Position numbers and translations under genes: made by a program | Notes under the pieces: generated by a model | Databases searched by the model: none | Seen by the model: only the letters and a program-made list of their open reading frames with translations | Told to the model about the DNA's origin: nothing | From: Thoreauomyces humboldtii | Taxonomy: Eukaryota; Chytridiomycota; Chytridiomycetes; Spizellomycetales; Powellomycetaceae | Reading direction: 5' to 3' | Assembly: GCA_027596035.1 (NCBI GenBank) | Contig: JADGJA010000176.1 | Location: 1-33,480, forward strand | DNA length: 33,480 bases | In this document: piece by piece, positions 24,151-31,094 of the stretch | Layout of the letters: each line of letters opens with the position of its first letter | Numbering within the stretch: position 1 is the stretch's first letter

Positions 24151-24199
24151 AGAATCATACTGTTGTTGGGGGTCTACTCCCCAACAACAGTATGATTCT
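24151..24199. repeat. Perfect inverted repeat (21-bp arms, 7-nt loop)
   Basis: Bases 24151-24171 and 24179-24199 are exact reverse complements, separated by the 7-nt loop at 24172-24178. Pairing stops one base outside. The right arm ends in AGTATGATTCT, the motif that also follows the second inverted repeat at 25380. A stem this long could form a cruciform or RNA hairpin. It is not followed by a T-run, and bacterial-type terminators are irrelevant in this setting. Confidence 0.95.
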
Positions 24200-24295
24200 A
24201 TTTGTCTGTATCCGAACCATCTTCAGCATGACACTCGTCTCAGCTCCCGTACTTCTCTGCGTTCTACTACTCTCATACATATTTTTTAGCAGCCT
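24188..24295 (+). repeat. Intron-like repeat unit, copy A
   Basis: The unit runs from AGTATGATTC through GTATCC and CATGACACT to TTTTTTAG. It aligns with copy C at 25380-25496. From GTATCC to the final AG is about 82 nt, with intron-like GT and AG ends, a pyrimidine-rich 3' part and the same size as introns in this window. I infer a relic intron of a decayed gene copy. Confidence 0.5.
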
Positions 24296-24481
24296 GCGAT
24301 GGGCGTCGAGAAACAAAACTGCTTCTCGCCGCAGCGCCGTAGTCCACCACGTCCACCACCGCGAATCCCGCCCCACTAATTCGACTATGGAGCATGATGG
24401 GCGACCCCAACGCCTGAAAAAAACCCCGAAACACTCAGTTTCGTTTCCTCCCCGGGAAGCATTTCTCTCACCAACAGTGCA

Positions 24482-24525
24482 TAGTACTACTCTGCACTGT
24501 ACTCCTCTTATCTTTTTTTTTCAGC
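24482..24525 (+). repeat. 44-bp exact repeat, copy B (acceptor-like end)
   Basis: These 44 bases are identical to 25453-25496. They end in nine T followed by CAG, like an intron 3' end. Only the 3' portion of the unit is present here. A patch matching CCACCACCGCGAATCCC follows and also occurs near 24354. Confidence 0.85.
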
Positions 24526-24622
24526 AAGATCCACCACCGCGAATCCCCGGCACCTGTGGCCAGCAAGAAAGCATCGGTGGCCCTACCGATTCGACACAGC
24601 CCCCTTGACCCCGCCGTCGTCG

Positions 24623-24706
24623 CAACCCACGCCCTTCAGTGCCTCCCGGACACGCAGGAAGCCGCGTGCGTCCCCGGCGCTCGGGAAAGGTCCCCTCTTC
24701 GACCAA
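24623..24706 (+). repeat. About 83-bp direct repeat, copy 1 of 3
   Basis: The segment begins at CAACCCACGCCCTTCAG and ends at GGTCCCCTCTTC. Near-identical copies lie at 24825-24907 and 25587-25672. The second half (CTCGGGAAAGGTCCCCTC) resembles the Gly/Pro hinge of the giant gene at about 15420-15475. Confidence 0.85.
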
Positions 24707-24721
24707 ACTGCTGGTTAGGTA

Positions 24722-24828
24722 CACCGAGATCCATGACCTCGGAGCGAAGATCTCTGCGGAGAGACGTGCCAATGAGGAGCTCGTATCCTCAACTGCGGAG
24801 CTGGAACGAAAGCTGAAGATAACGAGCA
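24722..24828 (+). pseudogene. Fragment of the giant coiled-coil gene
   Basis: About 107 bp aligns to 20455-20563 of the giant gene. The translated strings LGAKISAE, AELERKLK and ELVS are shared in the same order. No start, splice sites or long frame are present. Repeat copy 2 begins abruptly at its right edge, so this is a rearranged remnant. Confidence 0.85.
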
Positions 24829-24907
24829 ACCCACGCCTTCAGTGCCCCCCCGGACACGCTAGAAGCCGCGTGCGTCCCCGGCGCTCGGGAAAGGTCCCCT
24901 CTTCCCT
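24825..24907 (+). repeat. About 83-bp direct repeat, copy 2 of 3
   Basis: Second copy of the unit described at 24623. It has small base changes and a longer C-run (GCCCCCCCGG). It is fused directly to the giant-gene fragment on its left. Confidence 0.85.
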
Positions 24908-24987
24908 CGCACCGGCAAGGTTTCACAAGCGAAGAGTACTTGAACGCTGTTAATCTTGAGGATTTGCTTGTCAACCGCGAACTCCCG

Positions 24988-25112
24988 TTGGTATGACCAC
25001 GCCAACAATCTCATCCCAGATCTTGGCGTGGCGATCGATCTTGGCTTCCAGGGCGTCTGCGATCCGGACACTGGAGAACGCTTTCCTGACTTCATGTTGG
25101 TAAGCCAAGCCG
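24988..25112. repeat. 125-bp direct repeat, copy 1 of 2
   Basis: This closely matches 25867-25997 (131 bp), sharing GTATGACCACGCCAACAATC at the left and TTGGTAAGCCAAGCCG at the right. The source is unknown; I do not find it in the giant gene. In one frame it reads into the adjoining giant-gene fragment, so it may be a lost exon of a paralogue. Confidence 0.8.
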
Positions 25113-25114
25113 GG

Positions 25115-25218
25115 GACATCCTCGCCAAAGCACTGACTCGTCACAAGGGCGAAGCACGAGAACTCGAGCAACGCCTCGAGACCCTACATATCGTACGCGG
25201 CGAAGAAACCAGCAACCT
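25115..25218 (+). pseudogene. Fragment of the giant coiled-coil gene
   Basis: About 104 bp aligns to 20633-20738 of the giant gene. The fragment reads DILAKALTRHKGEARELEQ where the gene reads DILAKELTRRKGEVHELQQ. Divergence is clearly higher than in the 24722 fragment. It joins the 125-bp repeat without a spacer. Confidence 0.8.
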
Positions 25219-25285
25219 CAGGGCTGCAGGAGGACCTGGAAGCCTCGGAGCCGGACCTTACCCGGGCGCCCCAGCAGCTCGCGGC

Positions 25286-25380
25286 CCTGCTCCCTCCGCG
25301 CAGGAGGACGAAACCTGAGCTGCGAGCTTTTGCTAAAAATCCTTTTCGAGACCCTCGTCCTCCTGCGCGGAGGGAGCAGG
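25286..25380. repeat. Perfect inverted repeat (26-bp arms, 43-nt loop)
   Basis: Bases 25286-25311 and 25355-25380 are exact reverse complements; the loop is 25312-25354. The arms are GC-rich and unrelated to those of the 24151 inverted repeat. The right arm is followed directly by AGTATGATTC, as in the first one. Confidence 0.95.
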
Positions 25381-25496
25381 AGTATGATTCGAACCTTTGG
25401 CTGTAGCCTTACCATCCTCATCATGACACTGTCCCAACTCCCATACTCGGCGTAGTACTACTCTGCACTGTACTCCTCTTATCTTTTTTTTTCAGC
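25380..25496 (+). repeat. Intron-like repeat unit, copy C
   Basis: This copy aligns with copy A (24188-24295) over its first part and is identical to copy B over its last 44 bases. From GTAGCC to the final CAG is about 93 nt with intron-like ends. A CATGACACTG string could be a branch region and a nine-T tract precedes the acceptor. Confidence 0.6.
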
Positions 25497-25586
25497 GGCC
25501 TTCGGCCTACCAATTCAACTCTGCCGCCGCCGGCTGATTCGTAGGCCCTCCCAATTCGACACAGCCCCCTTGTGCCCGCCGTCGTC

Positions 25587-25672
25587 GCAACCCATGCCCT
25601 TCAGTGCCTCCCGGACACGCTGGAAGCCACGTGCGTCCCCGACGCTCGGGAAAGGTCCCCTCTTCCTCTCGC
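25587..25672 (+). repeat. About 83-bp direct repeat, copy 3 of 3
   Basis: Third copy of the unit at 24623. It continues into CTCGCACCAGCACTCGC, which matches the giant gene near 15465-15482 and so links this repeat family to the hinge-coding part of that gene. Confidence 0.85.
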
Positions 25673-25702
25673 ACCAGCACTCGCTGCCTGCCTGCGTCAG
25701 CT

Positions 25703-25780
25703 GGCGGCAAAGCGATCACCACCTGTCAAACAGCTGATGCAGGCGGCAAATCGATCACCACCTGTCAAACAGCTGAACAG
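25703..25780 (+). repeat. Tandem direct repeat, 39-bp period
   Basis: GGCGGCAAA, CGATCACCACCTGTCAAACA and CAGCTGA recur at exactly 39-bp spacing. The period is 13 codons, giving RSPPVKQL twice. The second unit leads into the next giant-gene fragment. Confidence 0.9.
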
Positions 25781-25858
25781 AGAGTTGCAGCAAACCTCGG
25801 CGGCATTAGGAGCTGCCTTGCAACGGATCAAGGTCCTGGACGAAAACCTTCAGCAACT
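25764..25858 (+). pseudogene. Fragment of the giant coiled-coil gene
   Basis: About 95 bp aligns to 16703-16797 of the giant gene. The fragment reads KQLNRELQQTSAALGAALQ where the gene reads KQLNGELQRTSAELGAALR. It is flanked by the 39-bp tandem repeat and by the second 125-bp repeat copy, so it is a rearranged remnant. Confidence 0.85.
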
Positions 25859-25866
25859 TGGGACCA

Positions 25867-25997
25867 TTGGTATGACCACGCCAACAATCTCATCCCAGAT
25901 CTTGGCGTGGCGATCGATCCTGGCTTTCAGCGCGTAGCCAGCTGCGATCCAGACACTGGAGCACGCTTTCCTGATTTCATGTTGGTAAGCCAAGCCG
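25867..25997. repeat. 131-bp direct repeat, copy 2 of 2
   Basis: Second copy of the unit at 24988, with a 6-bp insertion (around GCGTAGCCAGCTGCG) and scattered substitutions. Confidence 0.8.
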
Positions 25998-26381
25998 CTG
26001 CTCGACAACGCGCTGGTTGCGTCGGACGCCAGGGCCCGGACTAGGTATTGCAGGAAGCTCTCTTCAATAGAAGATGAGCGACGGGAGCGAGTGCGCATCA
26101 CTCGTATAGCCATCGAGCTTTGCGCTCGGCTCGAAAAACCCGGACGTCAACTCGAGGAGTAGGGTCTCGAGGCTGCAGCGGGGCTCACACGTCCCCGTCT
26201 TTAAGATCTTGCCGTTTCCATTGAGGGACTTCGGAATCTCATTAACAGAAATGAACAGCCCCGAGCAACTCGTGCTTGGGCTCTCCTCTCCCGTCGATCA
26301 AAGGGTATGGTAGGTGTCTCGCATCTGATACACAGATCCAAGCTCCGCCAGCTGAGGAAAGACGGCAAATCAGTCAAGGGT
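25998..26381. other. Non-coding tail of the mosaic region
   Basis: No intact open frame and no clear match to the repeats further left. Short patches rich in CTCGAG and GAGCTTCGCTC-like codons may be further eroded coiled-coil sequence, but I cannot align them confidently. Confidence 0.4.
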
Positions 26382-27470
26382 TCATACGGTGATCAGATTG
26401 TGGGTTCGACTCACAATTGCCAGCGCGCTCCGAACGCTGGTCGCGGATTCGTTCGGAAAGTGATAAAAGATGACATGCTCGGTTGCGCCGGAAGTTTCTC
26501 TCAGAAACCCTTCGATCTCGGCGGGAAGGGTCTGCGAACCTTTCGGCGACGAGGGAAGGCTTCGCTCTTGTCTTTTGGCTGTGGATTCGGCCGCGTCTAC
26601 CGCTCCCATCAGAGCTTCGAGGTCCGTGTCTTCGAAGATGCCATCCATCATGAACCCGTCGTCCTCGGTGGTGGGCGCCTGCGCCATGCCTGGGAATTCA
26701 CGGCGTGTCCCGTCGACCACATCGCGCTGAGTGGCGAAATCGAATGGCTCGTCGTCGTCTGGCGGATGTTTGATTGGGATGGATGATGATTTGGTGGATG
26801 ATGGGTGGCTAGTAACTTCTTTCGCCGTTGATGAGGTGAAGTAGTGCTCGCGGTAGAGACGGATTGTTTCGAGAGATCGCAATAGCTCGGTCGTGACATC
26901 GGATGTTATGCTAAACCTTTGAAATCGCAAAAGTTCAGAACCTGCTTGTGACATGAAACAGGAAGAAAAGTATATCTTACCCAACACATCTCACATAAAG
27001 AGGTGCCTTCGTGAAGACATGCCCAAGCACGTCCACATGCACCCTTTGACCAACTGTCGGGTGTGCGAAGCCACCTAAAGCCGTCGTGGCATTCGAATCT
27101 CCGCGATGCCAGTCCCATCATCTGCACGTTTGTAAGTTAGGCTTCGTGCAATCCTGCTTGAGGTCAGACGACGCACAGCAGACTTACCCAAAAGATACGA
27201 GACCAGCTCGTCCTCTACTTCGCTGACTTGCGAAGGCACATCCACCACTAAGCCTGATATCCGAACTTTGTGAAATATGAGCGATCGACCCAATCGAAAG
27301 ACAGGTGCCTTTTGGTCCGCTGTTGTAATGGACTTTGGGTGAGACAGGAAGCTCCGCGTTGGTTTGGCGGTCAGAAGGTCTCGGATGAAGAGTACTCTGT
27401 GAACTCTCAAGTCGCTGAGATTCCCAGACGGTAGTTGAGGCTCTGGCCGCGCCGTTGTTACGTTCGGCAT
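26382..27470 (-). CDS. STN1-like telomere-capping OB-fold protein
   Basis: Exons read from 27470: 27470-27188, 27098-26981 and 26916-26382 give 311 residues. Residues about 56-95 look like the start of the STN1 OB-fold (APVFRLGRSLIFHKVRISG, then LVVDV). Later come GQRVHVDVLGHVF and VTTELLRSLETIRLYREHYF, matching the end of the fold and the helix that follows it in human STN1. The C-terminal half is acidic and Ser-rich. STN1 is a subunit of the CST/Stn1-Ten1 complex that protects chromosome ends and recruits polymerase alpha-primase. The problem is intron 1. The better acceptor (ending 27122) adds residues DDGTGIAE, the expected OB-fold strand, but throws the rest out of frame. The in-frame acceptor (ending 27099) skips them. 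A one-base sequence error, a real frameshift or alternative splicing could explain this. Both introns use GTAAG donors. Confidence 0.62.
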
Positions 27471-27755
27471 TGGATGAAACCTTGGACTGACATGTAGGGT
27501 GGGAATAGGAATGGTCAGACAGGTTCGGAGGAGGAATTGCTTGGTCCTTGAGCCGTGCGTTGTTGTGCCTTACGTCCGAACCCCCGACTGCAAGAATCAG
27601 CCTGTGTGTGTGTGTGTGTGTGTGTGGGTCCGATATGTCGCGCAGTTTTCCTCAACCTTGTATATGCAGCAACCGGTTTGCAACCTGGGCATTTCCGCAA
27701 ATTCCCACCAACTGCCTCTCTTGAGCGGCGATACTACTCAAAGGTCTAAAACACG
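27471..27755. promoter_or_regulatory. Bidirectional promoter between STN1-like and SKA1-like genes
   Basis: Only 285 bp separate the two divergent start codons. A pure (TG)12 tract lies at 27603-27626, roughly midway. The region has no other obvious element. Confidence 0.5.
27603..27626. repeat. (TG)12 microsatellite
   Basis: 24-base uninterrupted TG tract in the shared promoter of the STN1-like and SKA1-like genes. Such tracts can adopt Z-DNA and are length-variable. Confidence 0.95.
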
Positions 27756-28779
27756 ATGGTAGAAGACACGCTCCAAGCCATCTCAGTCCGCATACAAGGT
27801 ACGAAAGCCCTTCTCTCTCCCACACAACTTTCGGCCTTTCCTGACGGCCACATTCTTGCACTGAGCAGAACTCAAAACGGTCGCCCAGCTTCGCTCATCC
27901 GAACCCGCCGACAGCATCACCCACGACCCCTTGTTCGCATCCCTGGCTCGCGCCTTGGAGGATCTCGAAAAACGCGTGCGCACGTTCTCGACGGCCGTGT
28001 CCAGCGAACGGGCGGCGCTGCTGGAAGGCGAGACCGTGTTCGAGAAGCTTCAGGAGCAGAGAAAGAGGTTGGATCATATTCTGGCGAACCTGCCCAAGCA
28101 TCGACCGAGGAGGCAGGGAGCCGGCGGGGACAGGCAAGGAAAGCGTGATGCACTTACGGAGCACCGGTCCAACCAGGAGAAGGTAGAAGGGCGTGAGAGG
28201 TCGGGGAAGAGAATGGAGGAGGACGAAGCACGGGCGGAGGAATGCCAAAGAGGACCCGTAGAGATTTCGACGACCAAACCTTCCGCGCCAGCGCAAGCCC
28301 GACCACGAAAGGCTGCACCTGTCAAACGAAAGGTAACCATCGAGCCTCTGACCGTCGCAGAGTACGAGGGACTGGCAAAATATCAAGGTGAATCGAGAGC
28401 AAATTAGTAGATCTCCTTCCCCCGGCTCCTGCTGATCGTGTTTCTCGCACCAGTCGGACGCCTGTCACGAGACCGCATCAACGACATCCTTGCCGACCTC
28501 TCACAGTTGGTGGCCGACAAGCACAGAGTCTTACGGATTCCGCCCGGAAAGATGTCCAAACACCAGCGAGATCTTTTCTGGGAGCACAAGCAGCTGGCGA
28601 CACCCGAGACGGCCGGAAAGGCGTTTGTCACCGAACACGATGTCAAGGAAAAGGACAGGTTCTCCGACTGCGGTTTCCGATTGGATCCGGCGGGACGCTT
28701 GACCGTGGGCATCGCAAGACATCTTGGCAGGATCAAGGAGGTCAGAGGGGGAGGTCATACCAGACTTGTGGTACTGTAG
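27756..28779 (+). CDS. SKA1-like kinetochore protein (Ska complex subunit 1)
   Basis: Three exons, 27756-27798, 27869-28387 and 28454-28779, give 295 residues; human SKA1 has 255. Introns are 70 and 66 bp and both are phase 1. Residues 1-90 are helical and include coiled coil (ALEDLEKRVRTF, EGETVFEKLQEQRKRLD), matching the SKA1 N-terminus that assembles with SKA2 and SKA3. Residues about 90-170 are a charged linker. The microtubule-binding winged-helix domain (about 185-295) is well conserved: DRINDILADLSQLVADKHRV, FVTEHDVKE, and the diagnostic C-terminus IKEVRGGGHTRLVVL. The Ska complex couples kinetochores to depolymerising microtubule ends. In yeasts this job is done by the unrelated Dam1/DASH complex. 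The gene is divergent from the STN1-like gene and convergent with the PP2C gene. Confidence 0.9.
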
Positions 28780-28950
28780 ACCACAATCCGTGCTTGTAGC
28801 AATATTCATTATTTGGATGCAGAAATCATGATATGTGCAGACAAAATCCTTATGGAACGTTTTAGCGTCCGTTCGTGCAAAACCCCTACGGTAGATGCCC
28901 CTCCCACTCCCTAGGCCGTCATCTTCTGTACAAATAGCGAGCATCGTGTG

Positions 28951-30163
28951 TTATTGCGTTTGCGCTGCGTCCCACTTGAGGCTAAGAAGCATGAAGGTGA
29001 TGTTGTCTGACCCCGGCGTCTACGAAACATATAAGAAACGGTTAGTATCCTCGAAGAGTCATTCACATCGAGTCGAATATCCATCTACCTGGCCGAGCTT
29101 AGAGGTGTACATGTCCGCGATATCCTGTGGCGAATCTCCCTTGGCGAGCAGATCGGCAATCTAAGGCGTCAAGGAGGTCGATTGTTGAAGAAGATGAAAA
29201 CTGCAACTCAGACATCAATTCTCTTCACTTTTACCATTGGGATGAGTTGCGCTTCACTGAAATGGTTCCAGAGCCCGTCCGAAGCGATAATGGCAAATTC
29301 GTTGGCTGGGGTGAGCTTGACCTGACTCATGTGAGGAAGCTAGTGGAAGGGTGCGTGTTAGACTCTACATCGGAATACAAGGAGGAGAGATAAGCATCAT
29401 ACAGGAGAGATCCAGTCCGCGGAAGCGCCGTTCTCAGGCAGCTTGAAATCGAAATCACCCAGGGCGCGAGTCATCTGGTACACACGAAGCAAAGTCGCTT
29501 TAGCAAACAAGTGCATGCAAGCGCATCGATACGATACGATTCAGAACAAGGACGTACGTTGATCGCGTGTCCGACGCTGAAAATCAGAGAACAAGAGCAA
29601 GTGGGTCAGATCACGGTCACTCCCAGAGCTGCGTTGAACGACGAAAATCCTTTCCCGACTCACCCAAGGATCCGATCCTTCTTGACGGTCGCGTCGGCGT
29701 CCTTCAACCGTGCAGCCTCGGCAGCGTCGTCCACCTTGTGCTCCTTGCTCAACCTCACGGCTCTGTAGTTCCCGTCCTCGTCCTTCTGAGCCAGCGCGGC
29801 GGTCGAGTCGCCCACGTTCCCGACGTAGAGCGTCTCCTGAGCGATGAGCACGACGGTGGCCGTGGAGCCTCCCCTGGACTCCCCCCTGAACAGCTCGGCG
29901 AGGAGATGGTCCTCCTGCTGGAACGCGTCCGCGATGGCCTTCTCGTAGTCACCGTCCTTGAACGCCTCCGAACCGACGACGAGCTTGGGGAGGTTGAGCG
30001 AGGCGTGGGTCGACGCGTCCCCGCCGCCGTGTCCGTCGAACACGCAGTATAGGGCGAACCCCGACTTGGAGAATGCTTCGTCGGCGAGGGCGTATTGGTC
30101 CTCTTGGTAAGGGCGAGCACCCTGCGCGCGGGAGACACCCTTTTTTATCGAGACCAGAGGCAT
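28951..30163 (-). CDS. PP2C-type (PPM) serine/threonine protein phosphatase
   Basis: Six exons read from 30163: 30163-29664, 29576-29558, 29474-29403, 29339-29235, 29160-29089 and 29019-28951. They join in frame to 278 residues; introns are 63-87 bp. The second exon is only 19 nt (part of GVGHAIN). All PP2C metal-site motifs are present: RPYQEDQY (E and D), VFDGHGG, GNVGDSTAAL, TRALGDFDFK, IIASDGLW and GSDNIT. These bind the two Mn/Mg ions for phosphate hydrolysis. The protein is short, essentially the catalytic domain alone, without signal peptide or membrane segment, so it is probably cytosolic or nuclear. The target is unknown. The start at 30163 (MPLVSIKKGVS) is directly before the conserved fold. 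Confidence 0.9.
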
Positions 30164-31094
30164 TGCAGATGGTCGATGTGCTGGTGAGATGGTGTTTCTG
30201 TGAAGCTTTCACTCTTTGGGTTAGGTATAAGCAACGATGGGGAGGGATGCTGTTTGGGGGAAAGCCCCGCCCGCCCGTACAACTCATATAAACACGGCCC
30301 AAAACGATAACTCTCGATCCCCTCTACCGTACGTCATTCCTCGCCGCTCAGCTCGTCACCGAAAGGTCCGGACGCCCGGACGGACGCACGAGCGAGCGGT
30401 GCCTTCACCGCACAGGGCTCGTTCTGCCTTCGATGCAAGCGAACGTTGATTACCACAATATACCACCGCATCTCCTCTCCTTTCCGTGAAATCGTTGACC
30501 ATCTCCGGACTACTTCTCGCAGTACTATTGCTACATGCTAGTTGCGTTTGCCAGCAGCAGGTATAATTGAATCTATCGGAAAGTGAGATCATGAGAAACT
30601 TCCCGTCTCCTTTCATCTTAGCAACAAAAGTTGTGGTCAAGGAAGTGGGTCTGAAGCATCCGAGCCTTTCAGCGCCGGCGGGTTCTGGCAGATTTGGGGA
30701 CTGGCGAGTTTCCGCCGAAATCGTTCTTTCCAACAGGATGGGCATCGTGACCTGCTCAAAGGGAAGAGGCTGCTCATCAAACTCATCTACTCGGCATCTC
30801 GGCGGGCAATGCTACGGACATGGCGTAGTCGCCAAGAGGTGGTGCGGCCACGATTTTGAAGATTTTGGACCCGTTTTTCAGGCTTTTCTGGGACTTTTTC
30901 CGACAGCCGTTGCCGCTCGCCTTGGACAGACGCATGGCCCTTGGCAAGCGGCGGGACTTCTCGTGAGGCGGTCAAACCTTTCCGCTCAAACTTGGCGGAG
31001 ATGGTATTGCCAGGATGCATAAAGGAAGCGAGAGACATGCCACCGCCTACCAAGTCATTCGCTAATCTACCCAAAGGAAAGCAAACGGCTCATC
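30164..31094. other. Intergenic region with one weak two-exon candidate ORF
   Basis: These 931 bp contain the PP2C promoter and the upstream region of the hydrolase. The only candidate gene I can build is a plus-strand model 30535-30560 joined to 30622-30859 (87 codons) across a GT-AG interval of 61 bp. It has no recognisable domain. In another frame, bases 30486-30560 read as a signal-peptide-like stretch (LLLAVLLLHASC) but begin at GTG and do not continue after the same intron. A 95-codon minus-strand frame (30787-31074) is also unrecognised. I would not call any of these genes without transcripts. Confidence 0.2.

Noticed and set aside
24151..24199. Rho-independent terminator
   Set aside because: The hairpin lacks a following T-run and the setting is eukaryotic.
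25355..25420. tRNA-like B-box (GGTTCGAATC on the minus strand) and a possible A-box upstream
   Set aside because: The bases flanking the B-box cannot form a five-pair T stem, no anticodon arm is evident, and the related copy near 24190 lacks the motif. Chance or a very old tRNA relic.
24151..26000. CRISPR array or bacterial repeat system
   Set aside because: Repeats are of several kinds, unevenly spaced and partly coding-derived, and the gene structure of the window is eukaryotic.
24151..26381. Transposon or retroelement
   Set aside because: No transposase, reverse transcriptase, long terminal repeats or target-site duplications were seen. The identifiable coding pieces come from the neighbouring giant gene.
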